The notes under the pieces were generated by a model. It saw only the letters and a program-made list of their open reading frames with translations. It did no database searches and was not told the origin of the DNA. This document shows positions 30,994-38,450 of a stretch of DNA of 47,583 bases, in pieces. Positions within the stretch are counted from its first letter, which is position 1. Each line of letters opens with the position of its first letter. The translations under genes were made by a program, and so were the position numbers. The stretch is from positions 1 through 47,583 of IMG/VR virus record IMGVR_UViG_3300042982_000075; one strand, written 5' to 3'. Source of the stretch: a virus.

Positions 30994-31033
30994 GCAAGCA
31001 GGTTAGCCACCCGGCTAGCACATTGTCCGTTGC

Positions 31034-31047
31034 TTGTCAGCTGACAA
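31034..31047. promoter_or_regulatory. Immunity operator O1
   Basis: TTGTCAGCTGACAA is a perfect 14-bp palindrome. On the minus strand its CTGACA half can serve as -35 for the repressor, with TAGCCG 17 bases on, so binding would autoregulate the repressor. Confidence 0.8.
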
Positions 31048-31079
31048 AGGTCATGGTCAGGCCATGTTACGTCAGGTAC

Positions 31080-31093
31080 ATCTCAGCTGCCAG
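31080..31093. promoter_or_regulatory. Degenerate immunity operator O4
   Basis: This site matches 10 of 14 positions of O1, including the central TCAGCTG. It lies next to a possible leftward promoter (minus-strand TTCGAG, 17 bases, TATCGT), so it may fine-tune leftward transcription. The assignment is weaker than O1-O3. Confidence 0.4.
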
Positions 31094-31149
31094 CACGATA
31101 GAACACTCGTTCGGTAGCTCGAAGGCGAAAAATTAACACCGCTCCTTGC

Positions 31150-31163
31150 TTGCCAGCTGACAC
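31150..31163. promoter_or_regulatory. Immunity operator O2
   Basis: TTGCCAGCTGACAC differs from O1 at two positions. Its first six bases are also the -35 of the rightward early promoter, so repressor bound here would block that promoter directly. Confidence 0.75.
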
Positions 31164-31179
31164 GTAAGCCCATTAGGTT
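31150..31179 (+). promoter_or_regulatory. Rightward early promoter PR
   Basis: TTGCCA (31150-31155), an 18-base spacer and TAGGTT (31174-31179) fit the Streptomyces HrdB consensus TTGACN/TANNNT. The promoter faces the Cro-like gene at 31219 and the whole early operon. O2 covers its -35 and O3 lies just past its -10. Confidence 0.65.
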
Positions 31180-31181
31180 GT

Positions 31182-31195
31182 TTGTCAGTTGGCAA
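31182..31195. promoter_or_regulatory. Immunity operator O3
   Basis: TTGTCAGTTGGCAA matches 12 of 14 positions of O1. It sits over the expected transcription start of the rightward promoter, 19 bases after O2, about two helical turns, which would favour cooperative binding. Confidence 0.75.
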
Positions 31196-31218
31196 GCAGC
31201 CCGCAAGGGAGGTGACCC

Positions 31219-31437
31219 ATGGCTGCCCAGTACACCTTCTGCACCACCCGGCTCCTCGAAGTCGCACAGAAAGTCGGCGACACCACCGGATACGCCATCG
31301 CCCAGCGCGCCGGCATCTCCGGTTCCGTCGTCTCCCGCATCCTCAACGGCCGCCGCCGCCCATCACTGGAAACGGCGGTCACCCTGGCCCGCACCTACGG
31401 CGTCCAGGTCGACGACCTCATCCGGGAAGCGGCATGA
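31219..31437 (+). CDS. Cro-like regulator
   Basis: A 72-aa protein is essentially one helix-turn-helix domain: TGYAIAQRAGISGSVVSRIL, NGRRRPSLETAVTLARTYGV. It is the first gene of the rightward early operon and faces the repressor across the operators, the position of cro in lambdoid phages. A strong GGGAGGTG precedes ATG 31219. It probably binds the same operators with a different preference and promotes lytic growth. Confidence 0.83.
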   Translation: MAAQYTFCTTRLLEVAQKVGDTTGYAIAQRAGISGSVVSRILNGRRRPSLETAVTLARTYGVQVDDLIREAA

Positions 31438-31604
31438 CCCGGGCCGAACGCCACGCACTCCTCGGCGCCGACACGGTGGCCGAAATCCGCCGCGACGCCT
31501 CGACAGCACCGGCCCTGACGCCCCAGCAGATCGAACGGATCCGCCGCGTCATCGCCCCGGCAGCCGCAGCCGCACGCCAGGAAGAGCGCCTGACCGCCGC
31601 CTGA
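31434..31604 (+). CDS. Small helical protein in early operon
   Basis: A 56-aa protein starts at ATG 31434 in an ATGA overlap with the Cro-like gene. It begins MTRAERHALLGADTVAEIRR and has a second helix QQIERIRRVIAPAAAAARQE. Proteins with this MTRAERHALLG start recur in Streptomyces mobile elements, role unknown. A ~98-base spacer follows. Confidence 0.62.
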   Translation: MTRAERHALLGADTVAEIRRDASTAPALTPQQIERIRRVIAPAAAAARQEERLTAA

Positions 31605-31702
31605 CCGCCGCGCGAATCGAAGCGCGGCCGGCCACCTCGAACTCGACCTCGGGTGACCAGCCGCAGAGCCCACCAACCACTTCAAAGCAGAGAGGTGGAC
31701 AC

Positions 31703-32314
31703 GTGTCCAACCTTACCGACCCGCTGAGCCCGGAACGGATCGCCGAGGTCCGCTCCCTGATCGGACCTGACATCAAGCCCGCCCAGCCGGGACTGGTCGT
31801 CTCCTTCGCCGAGGCGGTCCGTGACCGCCGCGAGCACGACCACACCTCGCAGCGCGAGGACTGGTACTGCCTCAACCTGTCGGCCTACATCGGCGAGCGC
31901 ATCGCCCCGGTGCTGCGCCGCCTGGTCGACGCCGAGGCCGAGGTCGACCGGCTGCGGGACCTGGCCAAGCAGCAGTCGGCCTCCCTCACCACGATGCTTC
32001 GGCACCTGGAGGAGCAGCAGATCCGGCTGGACGCGTACGAGGCGGCGCAGCGGGCCGACGAGTCCCGCGCGGCCGTGGCCTGGAAGCGGGTCACCGAGCT
32101 GGAGCGTCGCGACCAGGCCGCCGACAACCTCGGCGCCTTCATCTCCTGCTCGGGAGCTGGCTGCCAGCGCGGCGAGTGGGAGGGCACGGCGGCAGGGCGC
32201 GGCTGGGAGCCCGGCTCCGGGGTCACCGAGTGGCTGTGCCCGCAGTGCGCGGCCAACGCCGCAGACCGCCGTGAGTACCTCGAGCGCCTGGCAGCCGAGG
32301 ACGGTGACCGATGA
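31703..32314 (+). CDS. Coiled-coil protein with C-terminal zinc motif
   Basis: A 203-aa protein starts at GTG 31703 after GAGGTGG. The N-terminus (PLSPERIAEVRSLIGPDI) is followed by a long coiled coil (LVDAEAEVDRLRDLAKQQSA, LRHLEEQQIRLDAYEAAQRA). The C-terminal part has CSGAGC and, after ~35 residues, CPQC, a four-Cys zinc motif. A scaffold or DNA-associated role is possible. It overlaps the next gene by 4 bases. Confidence 0.66.
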   Translation: MSNLTDPLSPERIAEVRSLIGPDIKPAQPGLVVSFAEAVRDRREHDHTSQREDWYCLNLSAYIGERIAPVLRRLVDAEAEVDRLRDLAKQQSASLTTMLRHLEEQQIRLDAYEAAQRADESRAAVAWKRVTELERRDQAADNLGAFISCSGAGCQRGEWEGTAAGRGWEPGSGVTEWLCPQCAANAADRREYLERLAAEDGDR

Positions 32315-32643
32315 GCGCCCCAACCTTCGACCAGGTGGCCGCGACCCGCCTGATCGCGGTCCGGTACCTCGACGAGCACGGCCCGTACGAGGACTGGTCC
32401 GACGACACCCACGCCGCCTACATCGCGGAGATCCAGGCCGCCGAGCAGCAGCCGGCCACGCCGGTGGTGCCGCTGTGGACCCAGCCGAAGCCGGAGCTGT
32501 CGGCCGGTGTGCTGACCGTCCGCCTGGTGCAGGCCGGCCACGACGCGCGGCTCGCGCTGGCGCTCCTCCAGACCGGCAGCACCCGCACGGCGATCGCGGT
32601 CCTGACGGACCTGATCCGCCTCCCCGCCGGGGTGGCCCCGTGA
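32311..32643 (+). CDS. Early protein of unknown function (110 aa)
   Basis: ATG 32311 overlaps the upstream stop. The protein is helical with FDQVAATRLIAVRYLDEHGP at the start and VLTVRLVQAGHDARLALALL then TAIAVLTDLIRLPAG at the end. No motif is recognised. It is embedded in a run of ATGA/GTGA-overlapping genes and is surely expressed with them. Confidence 0.65.
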   Translation: MSAPTFDQVAATRLIAVRYLDEHGPYEDWSDDTHAAYIAEIQAAEQQPATPVVPLWTQPKPELSAGVLTVRLVQAGHDARLALALLQTGSTRTAIAVLTDLIRLPAGVAP

Positions 32644-32768
32644 CCTCCCAGAAGTCCGCGCGCTGCTGCCACTGCGGCGCCCCCGCTGCTGAGCGGCTCC
32701 TGATCCGCCTGCTGGACGGCCGCTACGCCTGCGCCCGGCCCTGCAGGGACAAGGAAGGCAACCGATGA
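32640..32768 (+). CDS. Tiny zinc-ribbon protein (42 aa)
   Basis: GTG 32640 overlaps the previous stop; the stop overlaps the next ATG. The sequence KSARCCHCGAPAAERLL has CXXC and DGRYACARPCRDK provides two more cysteines, enough for one zinc ribbon. Similar tiny ribbons recur along this operon (42756, 42924, 44039). Function unknown. Confidence 0.66.
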   Translation: MTSQKSARCCHCGAPAAERLLIRLLDGRYACARPCRDKEGNR

Positions 32769-33145
32769 TCAGCGCCCGCATCGACGCCTACGGCATGGCC
32801 GTCACCGTCGACCTCACCACCGCCATCGACCAGGTCCTCGACCTCGTCGCCACCGCGTACGAGGACGACCCCTCCACCATCGGCCAGCTCCTGATCGACC
32901 TCGCCCAGGCCAACACCGCAGCGGACCAGGCCGCCCACCGCGACATCCCCGACTGGATCGCCGACCACGCCAGCGCCCAGGCCGACAGCATCCGCGAGGA
33001 CCTCGCCGCCGCGCTGCCGTCCGAGCCGGTGACCGCGGACCTCAACGAGAACGACGCCTGGCAGCTCGCCGGGGAACTCACCACCGCCGCTGGCCGGACC
33101 TTCACCGCCCGCGCCCGGAACTGCCAGCGAGGTACTGCCGCATGA
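32765..33145 (+). CDS. Early protein of unknown function (126 aa)
   Basis: A helical protein (TAIDQVLDLVATAYEDDPST, IGQLLIDLAQANTAADQAAH) precedes the exonuclease gene and overlaps it by 4 bases. The C-terminal third (NENDAWQLAGELTTAAGRTF) suggests a small alpha/beta unit. No family is recognised. Proximity to the recombination genes makes a supporting role plausible. Confidence 0.64.
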   Translation: MISARIDAYGMAVTVDLTTAIDQVLDLVATAYEDDPSTIGQLLIDLAQANTAADQAAHRDIPDWIADHASAQADSIREDLAAALPSEPVTADLNENDAWQLAGELTTAAGRTFTARARNCQRGTAA

Positions 33146-34185
33146 CCATCACCACCCCGGCCGGGACCACCGTCCCGGCCGGGCGGCGGGTCACCCCCAC
33201 CGCCCGACTCATCGTCCCCGCCGACGCCGACCGAGACACCTGGCTCCGAGCCCGCCGACAGGGCCTCGGCTCCAGCGACATCGCCGCGATCCTCGGCCTG
33301 TCCCGATACGGCACCGCCCAGACCGTCTACTACGACAAGCGCGGCGAACTCCCCCTGGAGAGCGACGACTCCGAGCCCGCCCTGTGGGGCCGCGCCAACG
33401 AGGACACCGTCGCCCGCGAGTGGGCCCGCCGTAACCGGGGCGTCGTGCGCCGCGTCGGCCTGGTCGCCAACACGGACCGGCCGTGGCAGATGTGCACCCT
33501 CGACCGACGCGTCCTCGAATGCCCGCTCGCCACCGAGCACGAACGCTGTGCCTTGGAGATCAAGTGCCGGGACAAGATGAAGGCCGGCCAGTGGCGCAAG
33601 GGCACCCCTGACGATGTCCTCGCGCAGACGCTGTGGCAGGCCGACGTGTGCGGCTACGACCACATGCACGTCGCGGTGCTGATCGGTGGCAACGACTACC
33701 GGCAGTACGTCATCCGGGTCGTCGACCACCAGGACGTCATCGCGGACCTGCGTACGGCTGGTGCTGCGCTGTGGGAGCGGATCGTCTCCGGCCGTCCGCC
33801 GGCGCTGACCGGGTCGGAGGAGCCGGACCCGCTGATCGACCTTTACAACCGGCTCCACCCCGACCGTGAGGGTGTCGTCCGCATCGACCGGGACTTCGAC
33901 GCCCAGGACGACCTCGCCGAGTACGTGCAGGCTGCGGCCGCCGAGACCGAGGCGAAGAAGCGGAAGAACGCCGCGAAGGCCCGCCTCCTGCACCACCTCG
34001 GCAAGGCGGAGATGGCCGTCATGGGCGACCGCCCCGCGTACTCGTACGACCCCGGGTCCCGGGAGCACTGCGACATCAAGCGCCTGGCCGAGCTGTGGCC
34101 GGAGGCGTACGCGGACTGCGTGGAGGACCGACCCCAGCGCCGCATCAACATCCCGCAGAACGTCCGCAAGGAGTACCTCGGATGA
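33142..34185 (+). CDS. YqaJ-type viral recombinase exonuclease
   Basis: A 347-aa 5'-3' exonuclease of the lambda Exo/YqaJ fold. ARRQGLGSSDIAAILGLSRY holds the GSSD motif (43-46), LWGRANEDTVAREW gives Glu87, and catalytic residues follow at D121 (MCTLDRRV), E139 and K141 (ALEIKC). The C-terminal half contains a Lys/Ala-rich helix (ETEAKKRKNAAKARLLHHLG) common in the family. It is paired with the downstream ERF gene as a two-component homologous recombination system. Confidence 0.93.
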   Translation: MTITTPAGTTVPAGRRVTPTARLIVPADADRDTWLRARRQGLGSSDIAAILGLSRYGTAQTVYYDKRGELPLESDDSEPALWGRANEDTVAREWARRNRGVVRRVGLVANTDRPWQMCTLDRRVLECPLATEHERCALEIKCRDKMKAGQWRKGTPDDVLAQTLWQADVCGYDHMHVAVLIGGNDYRQYVIRVVDHQDVIADLRTAGAALWERIVSGRPPALTGSEEPDPLIDLYNRLHPDREGVVRIDRDFDAQDDLAEYVQAAAAETEAKKRKNAAKARLLHHLGKAEMAVMGDRPAYSYDPGSREHCDIKRLAELWPEAYADCVEDRPQRRINIPQNVRKEYLG

Positions 34186-34979
34186 CCACCTTGAAGGAGC
34201 GCGCTGCAGCAGCTGCTGGCCGCGCGCTGAAGACCGACGAACTCCTCGACGTGATGGCCGCTGAGCGGGCGGCCGAGGAGTCCACTGCGGCGCCGCTGAC
34301 CGACCCCGGCATCCCCGAGCCCGGCCCGGACGGACCCGAGCAGGTCCCCGTTCACATCGCCTGGTCCCGCGTCATGGGCACCGTCCGAGGCGTCGCCAAG
34401 GGCGGCTGGTACGGCAAGCCCGGTCAGACCGGCAGCTACCAGTTCCGTGGCGTGGACGCCGCCCTCAACGCCTTCGGCCCCGCCTGCCGACTCCACGGCG
34501 TCCTGGTTCTCCCCGTCAAGACCGACGCCGCCTACCGGGACGTCAAGACCAGCACCGGTAAGAACTCCCGCGAGTGCACCGTCACCGTCACCTACCGGAT
34601 CATCGGCCCGGTCGGCGACTTCATCGAAGTGCAGTCGGTGGGTGAGTCGATGGACTCGGCAGACAAGGGCACCGCGAAGGCGCTGTCTACGGCTCTGCGG
34701 TCGCTGCTGTTCCTCGGCGGCCTGGTGCCGACCGGCGACGCGGACCCGGACTCCAGCAACGTTGAGCGCGGCGAGGCCCCGCAGCGTCAGCCCGCTGACT
34801 ACCTCGACGAGATCCTCAACTCGAACACCTCCCGCCAGCGCCTGGCCCAGATCAACTACGAGATCAAGCAGGCTGGGTTCTACAACGCCGCCATCACCAA
34901 CGAGGTCGGCGAGTCCGAGCAGCTCGGCGCGTTCCTGTACCGGATCGGCCAGGAGCGGTTTGGCGGGGGTGCCCAGTGA
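34182..34979 (+). CDS. ERF-family single-strand annealing protein
   Basis: A 265-aa annealing protein. Core segments VHIAWSRVMGTVRGVAKGGW, YQFRGVDAALNAFGPACRLH, VTVTYRIIGPVGDFIEVQSV and GESMDSADKGTAKALSTALR are diagnostic of ERF. ATG 34182 overlaps the exonuclease stop and follows AAGGAG. It coats 3' single strands exposed by the exonuclease and anneals them. Length is normal, with a C-terminal helical extension (DEILNSNTSRQRLAQINYEI). Confidence 0.92.
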   Translation: MTTLKERAAAAAGRALKTDELLDVMAAERAAEESTAAPLTDPGIPEPGPDGPEQVPVHIAWSRVMGTVRGVAKGGWYGKPGQTGSYQFRGVDAALNAFGPACRLHGVLVLPVKTDAAYRDVKTSTGKNSRECTVTVTYRIIGPVGDFIEVQSVGESMDSADKGTAKALSTALRSLLFLGGLVPTGDADPDSSNVERGEAPQRQPADYLDEILNSNTSRQRLAQINYEIKQAGFYNAAITNEVGESEQLGAFLYRIGQERFGGGAQ

Positions 34980-35812
34980 CGCGCCCGTGGCACCTTCAGC
35001 GCATGGCCGCCCTCGACTTCGAGAGCAGCGACAAAGACCCCGAGACCGCGCGGATCGTCACCTGCGCCCTCATCCTCGTCGGCGGCGACCAGCCCACCAA
35101 CACCCGCACCTGGCTCCTCAACCCCGGCATCCCCATGGAGCCCGGAGCGATCGCCGTCCACGGCATCACCGACGAGTACGCCGCCGCACACGGAATCGAC
35201 GCCAAGCAGGGCGTACACGAGATCGCCCAGGCCGTGGCCGAGGTCGTCGCCGCAGAGGTGCCGCTCGTCGGACACAACCTCGGCAGCTACGACCTGAACC
35301 TCCTCGACCGCGAGACCCGCAGGCACTGCGGCGCCGGCCTGGAAGAGGTGTGCGGCCGCCCGCTGAACCGCGTCATCGACACGATGGTCCTGGACAAGCA
35401 CGTCGCACCGTACCGGCGCCGCGTGTCCGAGACGCAGGGCCCGTACCAGATGCGGACCACTGCCGAGACGTACCGCCTGCGGTGGGATGAGGACCAGGCC
35501 CACGGCGCTGAGTACGACGCGCTCAAGAGCGCGCAGGCCGCGTGGGTGATGGGCGCGATCGCGCACCGCCGCCGTGAGGAGCGCCCGGAGTGGGTGCAGG
35601 CGCTGCGGAACCGGCGGGGCCCGTATGACCGGTTCGACGATATCGCCGGGATCGACGTCGACGAGCTGCACCGCCGTCAGGTGGTGTGGGCCGCCGGGCA
35701 GGCGGCCTCGTTCCAGGAGTGGCTGCGCAGTGACAGGGCGGGCGAGAAGTACGACCCGAACGCGGTGATCGACGGCTCGTGGCCGCTGCGCCCCGTGGCA
35801 GGTGCCCAGTGA
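34976..35812 (+). CDS. DnaQ-like DEDDh exonuclease
   Basis: A 278-aa 3'-5' exonuclease. Exo I is LDFESSDKDPE (D14, E16), Exo II is LVGHNLGSYDLNLL (D106), and Exo III is HGAEYDALKSA (H176, D181), completing the DEDDh set. HGITDEYAAAHG fits the common HGI element. A C-terminal ~85-residue extension is unassigned. It may trim or proofread DNA during replication or recombination. GTG 34976 overlaps the ERF stop. Confidence 0.92.
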   Translation: MTRPWHLQRMAALDFESSDKDPETARIVTCALILVGGDQPTNTRTWLLNPGIPMEPGAIAVHGITDEYAAAHGIDAKQGVHEIAQAVAEVVAAEVPLVGHNLGSYDLNLLDRETRRHCGAGLEEVCGRPLNRVIDTMVLDKHVAPYRRRVSETQGPYQMRTTAETYRLRWDEDQAHGAEYDALKSAQAAWVMGAIAHRRREERPEWVQALRNRRGPYDRFDDIAGIDVDELHRRQVVWAAGQAASFQEWLRSDRAGEKYDPNAVIDGSWPLRPVAGAQ

Positions 35813-36063
35813 GCGGCCTGCCGGTGACGTACCGGCAGATGCAGATCCTCGCCGGGATCGCCCGCGGCCTGCCGGACAAGGCCATCGGCAAGCAGCTGTA
35901 CATCGCCGAGTCCTCCGTCAAGACGCATGTCCGGCGCCTCTACCAGCGGCTCGGCGCCTCCGACCGGGCGCACGCGGTCGCGATCGCCTACGACCTCGGC
36001 CTGCTCCGCCACGGCGCCAGCGGCCACACCACCACAACCACCACCGGGGGGAACCATGCCTGA
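35809..36063 (+). CDS. LuxR-type HTH protein
   Basis: An 84-aa protein consists of a LuxR/NarL helix-turn-helix: TYRQMQILAGIARGLPDKAI then KQLYIAESSVKTHVRRLYQR and AHAVAIAYDLGLL. No receiver or sensor domain is attached. The C-terminal tail is Thr/His-rich (SGHTTTTTTGGNH). It probably acts as a stand-alone DNA-binding regulator of phage or host genes. GTG 35809 is in a GTGA overlap. Confidence 0.84.
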   Translation: MSGLPVTYRQMQILAGIARGLPDKAIGKQLYIAESSVKTHVRRLYQRLGASDRAHAVAIAYDLGLLRHGASGHTTTTTTGGNHA

Positions 36064-36823
36064 CCACCTGTCCGAGCAGCAGCTCGCCGGCATCCGCGCC
36101 GACCTGGCCGCCGTACCCGCCCCGCCGTGGCGCTGGATCGGCGTCCGCCACGCCGGAGGCCCGCAGCTGGTCACCGACCACTCCGGCCGCCAGTACATCC
36201 TCCGCGCCGCGAAGCCCGCCGACCAGAACGGCGACGAGCTGACCGACCCGGTGACCGACTACCCGGTGTACGGCGACCTCCAGTTCCGCGACCAGCGCCC
36301 GGACGAGGAGTACGCCACGATGCGCCGGGGCAACGAGCTCGCCGTCGGCCGCACCAGCTACGACCCGGACAGCATCGCGGGTGTCAACAACCCGGTGGCC
36401 CGCTGGATCGAGAAGTCCGCCGCGCACGCCGCCGCGCTGCTGGCCGAGGTCGACCGGCTGGATGCCGGACTGAGTGGGTTCGCCCTCACCGCCAGCAACC
36501 TCCTCACCGAGCTGGAGGCCGCGCAGGCCCGCATCGCCGAGCTGGAGAAGGCGCCCGCCGTCGCGTTCCGGGCGTCGTACGACGACGACATCCCCCTCGG
36601 CACCTACCGCACCATCACCGACGCCACCAGCCATGGCGACGCCCACTACCGGCAGCACCACGACCAGGACGACGTGATGCTCCTCGCCTGGTACCCGGAG
36701 GCCGGCAGCGATGACGAGGTGTGGCGCCTGTGGGTCACCGACCACGGCGACGACGACCAGCCCACCAGCTACGTCGTCACCCAGATCGAGATCTCCGCCA
36801 ACTACGAGGACGGAGACGAGTGA
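36056..36823 (+). CDS. Early protein of unknown function (255 aa)
   Basis: ATG 36056 follows GGGGGGAACC. The first half is compact (LSEQQLAGIRADLAAVPAPP, PPWRWIGVRHAGGPQLVTDH, DPDSIAGVNNPVARWIEKSA), followed by a coiled coil (LLTELEAAQARIAELEKAP) and a beta-rich end (DEVWRLWVTDHGDDDQP). The beginning resembles proteins widespread in Streptomyces phages with EQQLAEIRARHAAATPGPW-like starts; their role is unknown. Confidence 0.68.
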   Translation: MPDHLSEQQLAGIRADLAAVPAPPWRWIGVRHAGGPQLVTDHSGRQYILRAAKPADQNGDELTDPVTDYPVYGDLQFRDQRPDEEYATMRRGNELAVGRTSYDPDSIAGVNNPVARWIEKSAAHAAALLAEVDRLDAGLSGFALTASNLLTELEAAQARIAELEKAPAVAFRASYDDDIPLGTYRTITDATSHGDAHYRQHHDQDDVMLLAWYPEAGSDDEVWRLWVTDHGDDDQPTSYVVTQIEISANYEDGDE

Positions 36824-37080
36824 TGCGTCTCCGCTTCCGCTACACCACGTGGCCGCGCCCCGCGCTGGAGCTCACCGACACCCCGCAGCCCAACTGCTGC
36901 GTGTGCAACGGCGCCGGCGGCTACCAGACCGGCACCCCGTACGACGAGGAGCCGGACGAGGTCGTGTGCGGCTGCTGGCGCCCTGAGCGCGCCTGGTTCC
37001 TCGCCGCCGTCCCCGCCTGGATCGCCCGCCGCTGGCTCGGCTGGACCGAGCCTGCCTGGTCCGAGGAAGCCCCGTTCTGA
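36823..37080 (+). CDS. Small Cys-containing protein (85 aa)
   Basis: ATG 36823 overlaps the upstream stop. The centre NCCVCNGAGGYQTG and VVCGCWRPERAW gives two CXC/CXXC-like pairs separated by ~25 residues, reminiscent of a DnaJ-type CXXCXGXG half-site. The C-terminal half is Trp-rich (IARRWLGWTEPAW). Zinc binding is likely; partners are unknown. Confidence 0.66.
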   Translation: MRLRFRYTTWPRPALELTDTPQPNCCVCNGAGGYQTGTPYDEEPDEVVCGCWRPERAWFLAAVPAWIARRWLGWTEPAWSEEAPF

Positions 37081-37196
37081 TGGCCCTCGCCTCAATCTTC
37101 GCCGTCGCCATCCTCATCGGCCTCTGCCTCGCCGCCATCACCCACCGATGCGACGACCCCACCTGCTGCCCCCAGCCCACCGGACGGAGGAACTGA
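37080..37196 (+). CDS. Tiny membrane protein (38 aa)
   Basis: ATG 37080 overlaps the previous stop (TGATG). One membrane helix (MALASIFAVAILIGLCLAAI) is followed by a short Cys-containing tail (HRCDDPTCCPQPTGRRN). The clean overlap, G/C third positions and the RBS of the next gene starting in its tail support a real gene. Its role is unknown. Confidence 0.58.
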   Translation: MALASIFAVAILIGLCLAAITHRCDDPTCCPQPTGRRN

Positions 37197-37198
37197 CC

Positions 37199-37588
37199 AT
37201 GCGCATCATCACCAACCACCAACACGAACAGCGCCAGGCGGAACTCGCGGAAAACCACCGACTGATCAACGAACTCCTCGCCGCCAACGCCCGCCTCGCC
37301 GAGCAGGTCACCGACCTCCGCGACGACGCGATCCGCGCGGAGAAGGCGCTGCGCAACACCACTGCCGCCGAGCGCACCGTTCACCGCGAGGACAGCGAAC
37401 TCCAGCGGCAACTCGCCGACCTCCACGAGCGCCTGGAGCTGCTGCAGGCCCAGACCGAGGCCATGGATATGCCGATCGGTCTCGACGGCATCACGCCGGA
37501 GGACTGGCGGGACGCGGTCATCGTCGTCGTCGCGAACATCGCCGACCAGCGCAAGACGGCCGCGACCCTGTCGGAGGCCCGGGCGTGA
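37199..37588 (+). CDS. Coiled-coil protein (129 aa)
   Basis: ATG 37199 follows GGAGGAACTGACC. Most of the protein is heptad-like helix: HRLINELLAANARLAEQVTD, LQRQLADLHERLELLQAQ. The last part (GITPEDWRDAVIVVVANIAD) is a small globular piece. It immediately precedes the RusA gene with a 4-base overlap. An oligomeric adaptor for DNA processing is possible; no family is recognised. Confidence 0.64.
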   Translation: MRIITNHQHEQRQAELAENHRLINELLAANARLAEQVTDLRDDAIRAEKALRNTTAAERTVHREDSELQRQLADLHERLELLQAQTEAMDMPIGLDGITPEDWRDAVIVVVANIADQRKTAATLSEARA

Positions 37589-38124
37589 CCGCCACCCAGA
37601 TCCCTGCCCCGGCGGCGCAGGCCACTGCGCCCGCCGCCGGGGCGGGCACCACCCCGCCCGACCTCGAGGTCGTCGTCCGCAACCACCGGCCCGCCCCGCA
37701 GGGCAGCAAGCGGCACGTCGGCCACGGCCGGCTCATCGAGCAGTCCAAGCGCGTCACCCCATGGCGCACGGCGGTCGTAGAGGCCACCCGGGCCGCCATG
37801 ACCGCCCAGCACGTCATCACCCACGGCGGGTCCCCGGCCGGGCCGGTCGGTCTGATGGACGGTCCGCTGTCGGTCGAGGTCGTCTTCACCGTCCGTAAGC
37901 CCGCCTCAGCACCCAAGACCCGCATCACCTGGCCCACCACCCGGGACAGCGGCGACATCGACAAGCTCCTCCGCTCCACCCTCGACGCCCTCACCACGGC
38001 CGGGGCCATCGCGGATGACTCCCGGATCGTCGAGGTCACCGCCCGCAAGGTCCACCCCGGTGAAGGCCTCGACGCCCTGGACGCCCCGGGCGCCGTGATC
38101 CGTATCTGGAGGCTGGCCCGATGA
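37585..38124 (+). CDS. rusA: RusA-type Holliday junction resolvase
   Basis: A 179-aa resolvase. The conserved core SVEVVFTVRKP, then GDIDKLLRSTLDALTTAGAI and ADDSRIVEVTARK, carries the catalytic aspartates of RusA. A 30-residue Ala/Pro-rich N-terminal extension precedes it. It would resolve recombination or replication branches before packaging, working downstream of the Exo/ERF pair. GTG 37585 overlaps the coiled-coil gene. Confidence 0.92.
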   Translation: MTATQIPAPAAQATAPAAGAGTTPPDLEVVVRNHRPAPQGSKRHVGHGRLIEQSKRVTPWRTAVVEATRAAMTAQHVITHGGSPAGPVGLMDGPLSVEVVFTVRKPASAPKTRITWPTTRDSGDIDKLLRSTLDALTTAGAIADDSRIVEVTARKVHPGEGLDALDAPGAVIRIWRLAR

Positions 38125-38450
38125 CCGGCAACCGGCCGGCGTGCGAGGACCCGTCCGTCGACAGGTCGTGGTGGTGGGCCGACCGCTCCACCGCCGCCGG
38201 CGCGGCCGACGCCGACTTCGCCACCTACATCTGCCGTAACTCCTGCCCGGTCCGCGAGGCGTGCCTGGCAGAGGCCATGACCACCGAAGGCAACGCGACC
38301 GACAAGCACCGCTTCGGGATCTACGGCGGCCTGACCGCGATTGAGCGGGCCCGCCTGTACAAGGGCGGCCGCGTCCAGACCACCCGCCCCAAGCCCGAGC
38401 CCGAGGCGCAGCAGCAGCTAGTCGTCCTCGACCTGGAGGCCGCGGCATGA
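38121..38450 (+). CDS. WhiB-family iron-sulfur regulator
   Basis: A 109-aa WhiB-like protein. The four cluster cysteines are C8, C38, C42 and C48 (CRNSCPVREACLAEAM), and the turn motif GIYGG at 66-70 precedes the basic tail. The usual spacing is CX2CX5C; here it is CX3CX5C, one residue longer. WhiB proteins are 4Fe-4S regulators that bind sigma-factor region 4, and phage versions can interfere with host WhiB. ATG 38121 overlaps rusA by 4 bases. Confidence 0.9.
   Translation: MTGNRPACEDPSVDRSWWWADRSTAAGAADADFATYICRNSCPVREACLAEAMTTEGNATDKHRFGIYGGLTAIERARLYKGGRVQTTRPKPEPEAQQQLVVLDLEAAA

Noticed and set aside
31095-31104. ACGATAGAAC shared with 3872-3881
   Set aside because: The ten-base match lies in the immunity spacer without a following start codon on the plus strand; it may be chance or part of a leftward promoter on the other strand.
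36382-36390. Third copy of TGTCAACAA, the core of the leaderless promoter element
   Set aside because: It is inside the coding region of 36056-36823 (Gly-Val-Asn-Asn codons), and the surrounding TTGT, TACNAT and start codon are missing.
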